A DNA stretch of 25,137 bases from Eubacterium sp. (GCA_029052085.1 JAIDJS010000165.1:1-25137), one strand, 5' to 3'; shown: positions 6,657 through 15,375, numbered from the stretch's first letter. The notes: generated by a model not told the origin, from the sequence alone. Translations and numbers: made by a program.

Positions 6657-8336
6657 TCAGTTAAGCACCTTGAAATCAACCTTGCCAACCTTTGTTCTCG
6701 GAAGCGCATCAATGAAAACAACTTCTCTTGGAACAGACCATTTTGAAAGGTTCTGTTCGCCGAATTCTTTAATCTTTTCAACAAGTGCAGCTTCATCATC
6801 ATTGTTGAATTTCTTGTTTTTAACAACGAAAAGCTTAAGTATTGTTTTGCCGCCGTCTTCCTTACCGATAACGCAGCAGTCATAAATTTCTGCCATAGCA
6901 CGATAGGTTTCTTCAATGAAAGAAGGATAAACAAGATAGCCGCTTATTTTATAAACTCTCTTAAGACGCTGACGATAATAAATATCTCCGCGTTCATCAA
7001 TAAAGCACATATCACCTGTATGAAGCCATACTCTGCCATCCTCATGCTCAACCAGCATTTTTGCAGTTTCCTCAGGATCATTCCAATAACCCTGCATAAG
7101 CGTTGGCGCATAAATGCAAAGCTCGCCGTCTTCTCCCTCGCATTTTTCTGTTGTGCCCGGTTTTACGGTCATAGCCTCAATATTGTAGCATGGAACACCG
7201 ATACATCCCTGAGGTGCTTCACGGCGCGGATCGGTAAAGGTACATACGGTAACACATTCTGTTAAACCATAGCCTGTAACAAAATGAACCTTTGCACCAT
7301 TTTCCTTAAGAAGTCTATCCATCTTCTCTGTCAGTGAATAAGGAACAACATCTCCGCCTGAACCGATAAGCTTCATTGAACTCATATCAATACCCTTAAG
7401 ATATCCTGCCTTATAAACCTTTTCAAAGAAATCAGGTACACCGAAAATATAATTAAGATGATATTTCTTAATGGAATCAGAACACATTTTTGCATCAAAT
7501 GCAGGGAATAATGCCTGTGCCATGCCAACACACATGGAAACATGCATACAAAGTGCAAAGCCGAAGCCATGGAAAACAGGAAGTGCAGAAAGCATTCCGT
7601 CTGTATCCTGATTTACCTTCATATGCATAACCTGCTCAACAACATCAACAAGCTGATAGGAAAGGTTATTTATTGCTTCAGAGGTAAGCATTACGCCCTT
7701 TGGATTACCTGTTGTACCGCCTGTCATCATAATAGCTGCTGTTGCAAGAGAATCATTCGCGGTTTCCGGAACACCGTTATCCTTTATGTATGCTTCGCCC
7801 TCATTAAGGAAATCTGCCCAATCAATAAGCTTTTTAACATTTTCAGCAGGAGCCGTTTTTCCCTTAATTTTCTTTTTATAAAGCATATTGGCAATAAAGC
7901 CGTAAGGCGTTTTGGGGAAATACTGCGCAGTTCTGCATTTAATAACTGTTAAATCAGGGTTCTGCGTAAAGGCCTTTTCGGAAACATCAAAGCAGAAGGC
8001 AAATTTTGCATCAACAAGATTAATTGTATAATCCGCTTCGCTCTTTACTGAAAGCGGATGAAGCATTGAAGCAATTGCACCGATTTTGTTTACGGCATAA
8101 ACCGCAGCAACACACTGAGGCATATTGGGAAGGCAGATAATAACTCTGTCGCCTTTTTTAACACCGTTTGCAACAAGTGCAGCCGCACATTTATCAACCA
8201 TATCAGCTGTTTCATTCCAGCTTAAAGTATTATTGTAATAATACAGGCAGGGATTGCTTCCTCTTTCCTTTGCCGAATGCTCAAACTGCTGATACATTGT
8301 AGTTCTTACATTGTACTTTGATGTGTATTCAATCAT
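6657..8336 (-). CDS. AMP-forming acyl-CoA ligase / long-chain fatty acid-CoA ligase-like
   Basis: This 559-residue cytoplasmic enzyme belongs to the ANL superfamily: it activates a carboxylic acid with ATP to an acyl-adenylate, then transfers it to CoA. Visible motifs are the P-loop MTGGTTGNPKGVMLT, the adenine/magnesium motif GYGLTECVT, LHTGDMCFIDERGD at the hinge, and the C-terminal catalytic lysine in LPRTKVGKVDFK (Lys552). The substrate cannot be read from the sequence. The start at 8336 is chosen because GAGGT lies 6 bases upstream; a longer frame from 8363 contains that ribosome site in its coding sequence. It is a single-gene unit with its own promoter and terminator, divergent from the membrane protein gene. 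Confidence 0.9.
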   Translation of the reverse strand: MIEYTSKYNVRTTMYQQFEHSAKERGSNPCLYYYNNTLSWNETADMVDKCAAALVANGVKKGDRVIICLPNMPQCVAAVYAVNKIGAIASMLHPLSVKSEADYTINLVDAKFAFCFDVSEKAFTQNPDLTVIKCRTAQYFPKTPYGFIANMLYKKKIKGKTAPAENVKKLIDWADFLNEGEAYIKDNGVPETANDSLATAAIMMTGGTTGNPKGVMLTSEAINNLSYQLVDVVEQVMHMKVNQDTDGMLSALPVFHGFGFALCMHVSMCVGMAQALFPAFDAKMCSDSIKKYHLNYIFGVPDFFEKVYKAGYLKGIDMSSMKLIGSGGDVVPYSLTEKMDRLLKENGAKVHFVTGYGLTECVTVCTFTDPRREAPQGCIGVPCYNIEAMTVKPGTTEKCEGEDGELCIYAPTLMQGYWNDPEETAKMLVEHEDGRVWLHTGDMCFIDERGDIYYRQRLKRVYKISGYLVYPSFIEETYRAMAEIYDCCVIGKEDGGKTILKLFVVKNKKFNNDDEAALVEKIKEFGEQNLSKWSVPREVVFIDALPRTKVGKVDFKVLN

Positions 8337-8371
8337 TTGGATACCTCGTTTCTTAATTTTCACTGCTTATC

Positions 8372-8400
8372 ATTCTAATTCAAACCACCGGCAATTACAA
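8372..8400 (-). promoter_or_regulatory. Sigma-A promoter of the acyl-CoA ligase
   Basis: On the minus strand TTGTAA and TAGAAT are separated by 17 bases, about 35 bases before the chosen start codon. Only sequence match supports it. Confidence 0.65.
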
Positions 8401-8461
8401 CAGTGCCCAAGTTTTTTTAATTATTTCTTTATATTTTACCAAATAATGAACACGTTTATAT

Positions 8462-8489
8462 TTGACTTTTTATGTGCTTATGCTATTAT
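8462..8489 (+). promoter_or_regulatory. Sigma-A promoter of the YjdF-like membrane protein gene
   Basis: TTGACT and TATTAT with a 16-base spacer end 32 bases before the ATG at 8522. It fires away from the ligase promoter within the same 185-base divergent intergenic region. Confidence 0.7.
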
Positions 8490-8521
8490 ATAGAATATAT
8501 TTATCGAAAGAAGTATAACTT

Positions 8522-9196
8522 ATGGCTTATAAAATAAAAAAAGACCCGATTCATAAAATACCGAAAGCGCAGCTGGTTTTCTGGCTTATCGTTCGCCTTG
8601 CAATGTTAATATGCGCCGCATATTCATTTATTCACGGCGATCTTGTTATGGGATTTGAATCCGTTTTCTGCTTTATATTTACGCATCTGTGGGATATGTT
8701 TCAGATTTTCGGAAACGGCTCTTTCATAGAGGAGGTTCCGCCTCTTTCCCAGACACTGCTGAATGTAATTATATTTATAGGTATAGTCATCGGCTCCTAT
8801 TTCGGCTTGTTTGACAGCCTGTCCTGGTTCGATAATTTTATGCATGTGCTTTCAGGCTTTGTCTGTGCTGCCTTCGGATATGATTTTGCCTGCATCATTC
8901 AGCGAAAAAAAGGACAATGCGCAGCAACACTTGCTGCAATATTTGCCCTTATGTTTGCGCTTTCCATTGCAGTCGGCTGGGAATTTTACGAATTTCTTAT
9001 GGACACTCTGCACGGAACAAATCTTCAGCTTGCCAAAGAGGGCGCTGAAACAGCCATGTTTGATTTATCAAAATACCGCGGCGAATACGGCTATATCGGA
9101 CTTGTTGACACAATGACGGATATGATGATGAACGCATGCGGCGGTGTAATCGGAATGATATTTATGATTATTATCAGAAACAAAAAGAAAAAATAA
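8522..9196 (+). CDS. DUF2238 (E. coli YjdF-type) integral membrane protein
   Basis: This 224-residue protein has about six hydrophobic helices, roughly at 18-38, 45-62, 76-97, 104-125, 134-155 and 203-219. Family-type features are WFDNFMHVLSGFVCAAFGYD, AVGWEFYEFLMDTLHGTNLQ and GLVDTMTDMMMNACGG; the conserved His, Glu and Asp residues near membrane boundaries suggest a polar site. Its function is unknown in the family. A weak AAAGAAG ribosome site precedes the ATG. The B. subtilis protein also called YjdF is unrelated, so the azaaromatic yjdF riboswitch is not expected and none is seen. The sortase gene follows after 87 bases with no terminator between, so co-transcription is possible. Confidence 0.75.
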   Translation: MAYKIKKDPIHKIPKAQLVFWLIVRLAMLICAAYSFIHGDLVMGFESVFCFIFTHLWDMFQIFGNGSFIEEVPPLSQTLLNVIIFIGIVIGSYFGLFDSLSWFDNFMHVLSGFVCAAFGYDFACIIQRKKGQCAATLAAIFALMFALSIAVGWEFYEFLMDTLHGTNLQLAKEGAETAMFDLSKYRGEYGYIGLVDTMTDMMMNACGGVIGMIFMIIIRNKKKK

Positions 9197-9283
9197 ATTC
9201 AGATAATGCCGAACACAAAACAATTCCTTTAACTGCGAATATTTGAGCCGCCGAATCATTATAATGAGGGAATAAAAACAACT

Positions 9284-10045
9284 ATGAAAAACAATAAAAC
9301 AGCAAAAAAGATAACATTTATACTTGCTGCGGTTATTTTTGCTTCGGCTGCCGTTTATCTTGCATTATTTTTTTATAACCAGTATGAAGCAGACAGGGAA
9401 TACAGCAATATTCCTGTAAAACCGACACAGAAATATGAAGCTTTAGCATATAACCCTATTGATTTTGATACCCTCATTAAAAGGAATAATGAAATCTACG
9501 CATGGATAAAAATTGATGATACAAAAGTAGATTATCCGATTGCTCAGCACAGCGCAGAGGACGAGGGCTTCTATTTAACCCACAGTGCTATGGATCAATC
9601 CTATCTTAAAAGCGGAGCAATTTATACCGAAACCTGCAATAAAAAGGATTTTTCGGATCCCGTAACTCTGGTTTACGGTCATAATAATTATGGCGACAGC
9701 ATGTTTACAACACTTCATAAATTTGAAGATAAGGATTTTTTTGACAGGCACGAATTTGTTTATATCTACACCCCAACAAGGAAGCTTACCTATCAGATTA
9801 TCTCCGCTTTCCGATATGATGACAGGCACATTATGAATACAAACGATTTTTCAGATAAAAATAATCTTCTGAATTTTCAGCAGATGCTTTTGAATCCCGA
9901 AGATAATAACCGAAATGTTCGTAAAATCACAGAAGAAATCAATGAAAGCAGCAAAATAATGGTACTTTCAACCTGTATAACAGGAGATAAAAGCAGCAGA
10001 TATCTTGTTTGCTGTCTGCTTGTCAGTGATGAAAAAACGGATTAA
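9284..10045 (+). CDS. Class B-like sortase
   Basis: This 253-residue membrane-anchored cysteine transpeptidase has a short cytoplasmic start, one membrane helix at about 10-31 and an extracytoplasmic catalytic domain. The active-site trio is visible: His133 in LVYGHNN, Cys231 in LSTCI and Arg239 in SSRYLVC. Upstream YAWIKIDDTKVDYPIAQ and FYLTHSAM are typical of class B. Such enzymes attach secreted proteins to peptidoglycan or pilins. No protein with a recognisable sorting signal is encoded in this window, so its substrate lies elsewhere. GAGGG stands 13 bases before the ATG, further than ideal. The gene ends at a strong terminator. Confidence 0.9.
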   Translation: MKNNKTAKKITFILAAVIFASAAVYLALFFYNQYEADREYSNIPVKPTQKYEALAYNPIDFDTLIKRNNEIYAWIKIDDTKVDYPIAQHSAEDEGFYLTHSAMDQSYLKSGAIYTETCNKKDFSDPVTLVYGHNNYGDSMFTTLHKFEDKDFFDRHEFVYIYTPTRKLTYQIISAFRYDDRHIMNTNDFSDKNNLLNFQQMLLNPEDNNRNVRKITEEINESSKIMVLSTCITGDKSSRYLVCCLLVSDEKTD

Positions 10046-10106
10046 ATCTGAATAAAGGAAACAAATATTTGTAAAATCAAAATAATATATAGAGCATATT
10101 ACCGAA

Positions 10107-10143
10107 AAAATCCTCCCTTCAATGAGGGAGGATTTTGCTTTTT
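10107..10143. terminator. Bidirectional terminator between sortase and ABC exporter operon
   Basis: A perfect 12-base-pair stem (AAAATCCTCCCT with AGGGAGGATTTT) has a 6-base loop. It is followed by GCTTTTT on the plus strand and by TTTTTTCGG on the minus strand, so it can end both convergent transcripts. Confidence 0.93.
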
Positions 10144-10146
10144 ATT

Positions 10147-11985
10147 TTATGCAAGCTTTGCCTTTCCTGTGCAAAGTTCATAATATCTGCCCTTAAGCTC
10201 AAGAAGCACCTCGTGGTTGCCTCTTTCAAGGATTTCGCCATGCTCAAGCACCATAATTGCATCTGAATTTCTAACCGTTGAAAGTCTGTGGGCAATAACA
10301 AAAACGGTTCTGCCAATCATAAGCCTATCCATACCATGCTCAATATGAAGCTCCGTTCTTGTATCAACAGAAGAGGTTGCTTCATCCAGAATTAGCACAG
10401 CCGGTTTCGCAACTGCCGCCCTTGCGATAGCAAGAAGCTGCCTTTGCCCCTGTGACAGATTATCGCCGTCGCCCGAAATAACCGTATTATAACCATTCGG
10501 CAATCTGCGGATAAAGCTATGTGCAGAAGCAAGCTTTGCCGCTGCAATACATTCTTCATCCGTTGCTTCAAGCCTTCCGTAACGGATATTATCCATAACC
10601 GTTCCCGTAAACAAATGCGTATCCTGAAGAACAATGGAAAGCGATTTACGCAAATCATCCTTTTTGATTCGCTTGATATCTATTCCGTCATAGGTAATAA
10701 CGCCGTCCTGAATATCATAAAAGCGATTTATAAGGTTTGTAATGGTCGTTTTTCCGGCACCGGTTGAGCCGACAAATGCAATCTTCTGACCGGGCTTTGC
10801 ATATAAACTTACATTTTTAAGCACAGTTTTTTCAGGAACATAGCCAAAGGTTACGTTGTCAAAAACAACATTTCCCTCAACAGGTGTTAATACACCGTTA
10901 TCATTCCAACACCATTTTCTCTCGCCGTTTTCAAACTCTTCTTTCAGCGTAACTGTGCCATCATCAACCTCAGGCTCCATTTCCATAACCTCAAAAACAC
11001 GTTCCGCACCTGCAAGTGCAGAGAAAATCGTGTTCATCTGGTTTGTAATCTGATTGATTGGCTGTGAAAACTGCCTTGTATAAGTTAAAAAGGAGGTCAG
11101 CTTACCGATTGTAAAGGCAACGGGATTTGCAATAACAAGAAGTGCGCCGATAATTGTTATTACGGCATAAGCTGTGTTATTAATTCCTGCCGAACAGGGG
11201 CCCATAATTCCCGAATAGAAATTGGCCTTGGTTGCGCTTTTTCTGAAATTTTCATTAAGCTCACGGAAATCTTCATTTGCCTCTTCCTCGTGATTGAAAA
11301 CCTTAACAACCTTCATTCCCTCAACGGTTTCTTCAATAAAGCCGTTCATTTCTCCAAGATTTTTCTGCTGAAGCTGGAAGTATTTTCTTGTTTTCTTTCC
11401 GATTGTTGAAGCAACAAAAATCATAAGTGCAAGAAAAACAATCATAATAAGGAACAAACGCCAATTGAAATAAATCATCATTACCACAATACCGATAATT
11501 GTAAATATAGATGAAACCAGCTGAACAATAGACTGTTCCAGCATCATCTGCATATTATCAACATCGTTTGTAAAGCGGCTCATAATCTCGCCGTGCGTTT
11601 TGCTGTCAAAATATCTCAGCGGAAGTGACTGAAGATGATTAAATAAATCCTTTCGGATTGTATTAGATGTTTTATAAGCAATATTAACCATTATTTTGCT
11701 TTGAGCAAAGCTCAGAACAGAAGCCGTTATATAAAATACGGCAAGAATAACAAGCTGTTTTATAAGCTCTGCCTTATCAAAATGCGGATAAATTGCCTTA
11801 TCAATAATCGGCTGAAGCCTTGCAGACGCAAGAACTGAGCAAACTGTTGAGGCAATAACCGTAAAGGATACCAACACAAGCAAATACTTGCTTTTGCCGA
11901 TATATTCAAGCATTTTGTTAACTGTTTTTTTCGCATTTTTCGGCTTTGCATAGCCGCCATTCGGTGCTCCGTGCGGTCCCGGCAT
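10147..11985 (-). CDS. ABC exporter half-subunit with consensus ATPase site
   Basis: This 612-residue protein has a six-helix exporter membrane domain (about 30-345) fused to an ATPase domain. Walker A is VGSTGAGKTT, the signature is LSQGQRQ, Walker B is VLILDEATSSVD with catalytic Glu535, and the switch is AHRLS with His566, so its own catalytic residues are intact. The family includes BmrD, LmrD and TM288, which export drugs or lipids as heterodimers with a partner having a degenerate site. The ATG overlaps the stop of the upstream partner by one base and AAAGGAG stands ahead. A signature of LSQGQ rather than LSGGQ is normal for this subunit type. Substrates are not predictable. Confidence 0.93.
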   Translation of the reverse strand: MPGPHGAPNGGYAKPKNAKKTVNKMLEYIGKSKYLLVLVSFTVIASTVCSVLASARLQPIIDKAIYPHFDKAELIKQLVILAVFYITASVLSFAQSKIMVNIAYKTSNTIRKDLFNHLQSLPLRYFDSKTHGEIMSRFTNDVDNMQMMLEQSIVQLVSSIFTIIGIVVMMIYFNWRLFLIMIVFLALMIFVASTIGKKTRKYFQLQQKNLGEMNGFIEETVEGMKVVKVFNHEEEANEDFRELNENFRKSATKANFYSGIMGPCSAGINNTAYAVITIIGALLVIANPVAFTIGKLTSFLTYTRQFSQPINQITNQMNTIFSALAGAERVFEVMEMEPEVDDGTVTLKEEFENGERKWCWNDNGVLTPVEGNVVFDNVTFGYVPEKTVLKNVSLYAKPGQKIAFVGSTGAGKTTITNLINRFYDIQDGVITYDGIDIKRIKKDDLRKSLSIVLQDTHLFTGTVMDNIRYGRLEATDEECIAAAKLASAHSFIRRLPNGYNTVISGDGDNLSQGQRQLLAIARAAVAKPAVLILDEATSSVDTRTELHIEHGMDRLMIGRTVFVIAHRLSTVRNSDAIMVLEHGEILERGNHEVLLELKGRYYELCTGKAKLA

Positions 11986-13769
11986 TATTCAATCACTCCT
12001 TTCTGCTGTGTAGTATAAATTTCCTGATAAATTTCGTTTGTTTCCATTAATTCATCGTGTTTGCCTACGCCCTTTATTTCTCCGTCATCCATAACAAGGA
12101 TTTCATCTGCATCCTTAACGGATGAAATTCTTTGCGCTATGATAAATACGGTTGTATCCTTAAGCTCATTATAAAAAGCATTGCGGATTTTAGCTTCCGT
12201 TGCTGTATCAACTGCTGAGGTAGAATCATCAAGAATAAGGATTTTCGGCTTCTTAATCATTGCACGGGCAATACAAAGGCGTTGCTTCTGACCGCCTGAA
12301 AGGTTTAATCCGCCCTGTGCAAGCACTGTATCATAGCCATCCGGCTGCCGCATAATAAAATCATGCGCCTGGGCTGCCTTGCATGCGGCAATAATCTCTT
12401 CATCGGTTGCATCCTTTTTGCCCCATCGGATATTCTCTTTAATTGTACCTGTAAACAAAACATTATTCTGCAGAACAACGCCGATAAGCGCTCTCAATTC
12501 CTCAATATCATAATCCCGTACATCAACATCATCAATCAGCACTCTGCCGCCTGTAACATCATAAAGCCTTGGAATAAGAGAAACAAGACTGGATTTGCCG
12601 CAGCCTGTTCCGCCGACAATGCCGATAATCTGACCGGGCTCAGCAGTAAAGCTGATATCATTCAGAATATCATCTCCGTCTGTCTGCGTTGAATATCTGA
12701 AATTCACGTTTTCAAACTGTACCTTTCCGCACTTACCGGCAGAAAGTGTTTTTTCATTGTTTACTATATCTATATCAGCGTCAAGCACCTCTTTAATACG
12801 ATCTGCACATGCCTTTCCTCTTGCAACCATAACAAGCAGCATTGCAATCATCATAAGACTCATCAGAATTTCCATAACGTACGAAATAAAGCTTAACAGA
12901 TCACCGGTTGTCATATCACCAACACTGATTGAAATGCCGCCCTTATAGATAACCAAAACCATTGTAAGGTTAAAAATAAGCATCATAAGGGGCATTGCAA
13001 GAATAATCATTCCGGCAGCCTTTGCACCCATTGCCGATAAATCATCGTTCGCTTTTTTAAATTTCTTTTTTTCGTGCTCCTCACGGACAAATGCCTTTAC
13101 AACTCTTATTCCGATAAGATTTTCCTGAACAACGCTGTTTAAAGCATCTATCTTTTTCTGCATCTTTTTGAACATCGGAAATCCGAATTTCATTACTAAG
13201 CCAACCGCAATAATGATTAACGGAAGTGCAAATAAAAGCATAGATGCAAGTCTGGGATTGATAGAAACAGCAAAAAATGAGGAGAAAATCAGCAATGCCG
13301 GCATACGTATAAGCATTCGCAGAATCATCATCGTCATATTCTGAATCATTGTAACATCATTTGTAAGCCTTGTTGTAAGTGAGGCCGTTGAAAATTCATC
13401 AATATTCTTAAAGGAAAAGGACGAGATTTTTTTAAACATCGCACTTCTTATTCTTGCAGCATACTTCTGGCTTACCTCTGAAGAAAGCTTCATACAGGTA
13501 ATTCCGCCGACTATCGCAATAAGAGAAACAATAATCATTATAACTGCTTCCTTAAGCACATAGGCTCTGCCGTCTGCTGCGCTCATGGTTTCGTTAATAA
13601 CCGGTGTAACACCGTTATCAATAATTCTGCCCATTAATTTCGGCAGATAAAGCTGGCACGCTGCTTCCAGCATCATACCAAGTGAGCCGATAATTGATGC
13701 AAACCACAAACCCTTTAAAAACTTCATCAGTTTTGTTTTGCTTTTCTTTTTTGTTTTCTTATTTGTCAC
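11985..13769 (-). CDS. ABC exporter half-subunit with degenerate ATPase site
   Basis: A 594-residue exporter half with six membrane helices (about 20-320) and an ATPase domain. Walker A is VGGTGCGKSS and the signature LSGGQKQR is canonical, but Walker B ends LILDDSTSAVD, with Asp in place of the catalytic Glu, and the switch is AQRIS, with Gln replacing His. Those changes mark the non-hydrolysing site of heterodimers such as TM287/288 and BmrCD. Its good signature would complete the active site of the partner encoded next. The GTG at 13769 is preferred because AAGGAG lies 9 bases upstream; ATG at 13778 is too close to it. The gene overlaps the regulator by 11 bases. Confidence 0.9.
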   Translation of the reverse strand: MTNKKTKKKSKTKLMKFLKGLWFASIIGSLGMMLEAACQLYLPKLMGRIIDNGVTPVINETMSAADGRAYVLKEAVIMIIVSLIAIVGGITCMKLSSEVSQKYAARIRSAMFKKISSFSFKNIDEFSTASLTTRLTNDVTMIQNMTMMILRMLIRMPALLIFSSFFAVSINPRLASMLLFALPLIIIAVGLVMKFGFPMFKKMQKKIDALNSVVQENLIGIRVVKAFVREEHEKKKFKKANDDLSAMGAKAAGMIILAMPLMMLIFNLTMVLVIYKGGISISVGDMTTGDLLSFISYVMEILMSLMMIAMLLVMVARGKACADRIKEVLDADIDIVNNEKTLSAGKCGKVQFENVNFRYSTQTDGDDILNDISFTAEPGQIIGIVGGTGCGKSSLVSLIPRLYDVTGGRVLIDDVDVRDYDIEELRALIGVVLQNNVLFTGTIKENIRWGKKDATDEEIIAACKAAQAHDFIMRQPDGYDTVLAQGGLNLSGGQKQRLCIARAMIKKPKILILDDSTSAVDTATEAKIRNAFYNELKDTTVFIIAQRISSVKDADEILVMDDGEIKGVGKHDELMETNEIYQEIYTTQQKGVIE

Positions 13770-14253
13770 GTTCTTCATCTCCTTCAAAATCATGAGGGCG
13801 TTTATAAGAATAATCCGCTTCGCCCGTAGCATTAAAAATAATCCGGTCTAAATACGTTCTTAATTGATTAATCTCTTCTTCGCTGAATCCAAGAAGCATC
13901 CTTCTGTGATTATCAAATAATTTTTCATGAATATTTTTAAGCGCTGTTCTGCCCTTTTCGTTTATATATATATGGCTGATTCTTGCATCATTTTCATCAT
14001 TTCGCTTTTCTATAAAGCCCTGCTTCTCAAGCCTTTTAAGAGACACGGAAATACTTGCAAGACTTGTATGAAGATATTTTGCAATTTCAGACGGCTTCAG
14101 ACCCTCCTTGTGCATAATCAAAAACAAAATTTCATCCTGTCCCTGAAATACACCGTTTTCAGATAAAACGCTGCGGAAATTATCCTTTCCGATTTTAGAG
14201 ATATAATTAACTGTCGGAAATAACGGAAAATGCTTTTCACACTCTTTATGCAC
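13759..14253 (-). CDS. MarR-family transcriptional regulator
   Basis: This 164-residue protein is a winged-helix regulator: helical dimer segments at both ends, a recognition region LKPSEIAKYLHTSLASISVS, then KRLEKQGFIEKRNDENDARI, the wing with its conserved Asp-Arg-type tip, and NEKGRTALKNI. MarR proteins bind palindromic DNA as dimers and release it on binding small ligands. It is the first gene of an operon with both exporter halves, and its promoter carries inverted repeats, so autoregulation that also controls the exporter is likely. The start is GTG at 14253, with AAGGAGG 7 bases upstream. The ligand is unknown. Confidence 0.92.
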   Translation of the reverse strand: MHKECEKHFPLFPTVNYISKIGKDNFRSVLSENGVFQGQDEILFLIMHKEGLKPSEIAKYLHTSLASISVSLKRLEKQGFIEKRNDENDARISHIYINEKGRTALKNIHEKLFDNHRRMLLGFSEEEINQLRTYLDRIIFNATGEADYSYKRPHDFEGDEERDK

Positions 14254-14272
14254 ACAAAACCCTCCTTTTTAG

Positions 14273-14310
14273 AATGTTATGCACCTAACATTAGTTGACT
14301 AACCAACATT
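14273..14310. promoter_or_regulatory. Probable MarR operator: overlapping inverted repeats
   Basis: AATGTTA at 14273-14279 and TAACATT at 14286-14292 form a perfect inverted repeat with a 6-base spacer. Next to it TTAGT and ACTAA (14291-14302) form a second with a 2-base centre. A further AATGTT (minus strand, 14310-14305) overlaps the -10 box of the marR promoter. Binding here would block the promoter and the transcription start. Confidence 0.75.
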
Positions 14311-14336
14311 TTACATACGAAAATATCATTTGTCAA
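14308..14336 (-). promoter_or_regulatory. Sigma-A promoter of the marR-ABC exporter operon
   Basis: On the minus strand a perfect TTGACA is followed after exactly 17 bases by TAAAAT. The -10 box touches the inverted repeats, as expected for an autorepressed operon. Confidence 0.85.
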
Positions 14337-14375
14337 GCACGAATGATAAAAATTCACAATTTTTCAAAACTTTAT

Positions 14376-14404
14376 TTGCAAAACAATATTTATTGTGTTA
14401 GAAT
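14376..14404 (+). promoter_or_regulatory. Sigma-A promoter of rsmA
   Basis: TTGCAA and TAGAAT are separated by 17 bases, ending 25 bases before the rsmA start. It diverges from the marR promoter with about 40 bases between their -35 boxes. Confidence 0.7.
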
Positions 14405-14429
14405 ATGCGATTGAATTGAGGTATACAGT

Positions 14430-15278
14430 ATGAATTTATATGATTACAATACAGTAAACAGAATATTAACCTCTCATGGATTTACCTTTTCAAAAGCTTT
14501 GGGACAAAATTTCATTATTGATCCTGAGGTTTGCCCTGCTATGGCAGATGCACTTTCTGCCGATGAAAAAACAGGCGCGCTTGAAATCGGTCCCGGTATC
14601 GGTGTGCTTACAAAGGAGCTTTGCAAAGTATGCGGAAAGGTTGCATCAATTGAGCTTGATAAAAGACTTTTCCCCGTTTTAAAGGAAACACTCAGCGAAT
14701 TTAATAATCTTGAAATCATTGAGGGTGATGTTCTTAAACTCAATTTACAAGAAATCATAAAAGAAAAACTTGGCGATATGGATTCGGTTAAGGTTTGTGC
14801 AAACCTGCCCTATTATATAACCTCCCCCGTTATAATGAGCCTGCTTGAGCAAAACCTTCCCATAGACGAAATTATCGTTATGGTCCAGAAGGAGGCAGCC
14901 GAACGGCTTACTGCCGAAATCGGCTCAAGAGAATCCGGAGCCGTTACTGTTGCAGTAAATTATTACGCAGAAGCAGAAATGCTTTTTGAGGTTCAGAAAA
15001 CCAGCTTCTGCCCCGCCCCCAAGGTAGACAGCACAGTTATCCGGCTTAAAATAAGAAAAAAGCCTGCGGTAAAGGTTGAAAATGAAGAGCATTTCTTCAA
15101 AGTTGTTAAGGCTGCATTTTCTCAAAGGAGAAAAACGGCAGTAAACTGCCTTTCAAACGGACTTGGTATTCCAAAGGCAGAAATCAGCAAGGCGTTGAAT
15201 ACAATCGGCAAGAACGAAACCTCACGGGCAGAAAATTTCACTATGGAGGAATTTGCCCGGCTTTCAGAGCTTTTATGA
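14430..15278 (+). CDS. rsmA: 16S rRNA dimethyladenosine transferase
   Basis: This 282-residue enzyme dimethylates two adjacent adenosines in the 3'-terminal hairpin of 16S rRNA using S-adenosylmethionine, late in small-subunit assembly. Family marks are FTFSKALGQNFIIDPEV at the start, the SAM-binding ALEIGPGIGVLTKEL (about 50-64), the acidic SIELDKRL, IEGDVLKL, and the catalytic NLPYYITSPVIMSLL. The C-terminal helical domain carries FCPAPKVDSTVIRL and AAFSQRRKTAVNCL. Length is normal. GAGGT sits 7 bases before the ATG. Loss of this enzyme gives kasugamycin resistance in many bacteria. Confidence 0.97.
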   Translation: MNLYDYNTVNRILTSHGFTFSKALGQNFIIDPEVCPAMADALSADEKTGALEIGPGIGVLTKELCKVCGKVASIELDKRLFPVLKETLSEFNNLEIIEGDVLKLNLQEIIKEKLGDMDSVKVCANLPYYITSPVIMSLLEQNLPIDEIIVMVQKEAAERLTAEIGSRESGAVTVAVNYYAEAEMLFEVQKTSFCPAPKVDSTVIRLKIRKKPAVKVENEEHFFKVVKAAFSQRRKTAVNCLSNGLGIPKAEISKALNTIGKNETSRAENFTMEEFARLSELL

Positions 15279-15352
15279 TCAGGCAATAAGAAAAATTTAA
15301 ATTGCCTTTATCCTGTGTTTTGGCAGATTTAAATATTTCTATTGTCAACAGA

Positions 15353-15375
15353 CAGCAAGTTAATATCTATTGCTG
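15353..15375. repeat. Inverted repeat upstream of the MATE gene
   Basis: CAGCAA and TTGCTG are perfect 6-base arms with an 11-base centre, about 35 bases before the MATE start. A TTGTCA at 15342-15347 could be a -35, but no good -10 is present at the right distance. It may be an operator or a chance palindrome. Confidence 0.3.

Noticed and set aside
6482-6934. A 150-codon minus-strand open frame spanning the ligase end and the phage leader
   Set aside because: It overlaps the ligase in another frame, crosses a strong terminator hairpin, and has a low-complexity composition with no family resemblance.
8490-8521. Possible yjdF-motif (azaaromatic) riboswitch before the YjdF-like gene
   Set aside because: The riboswitch belongs to the unrelated B. 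subtilis yjdF family, and the leader here is only about 25-30 bases after the predicted start, too short for that structure.
9260-9265. Perfect TATAAT just before the sortase gene
   Set aside because: No acceptable -35 lies 16-18 bases upstream, and transcription starting from it would begin after the GAGGG ribosome site at 9266-9270.
15281-15307. Hairpin AGGCAAT/ATTGCCT after rsmA as a terminator
   Set aside because: The stem is only 7 pairs with a 13-base AT-rich loop and no T-run follows, so termination is doubtful.
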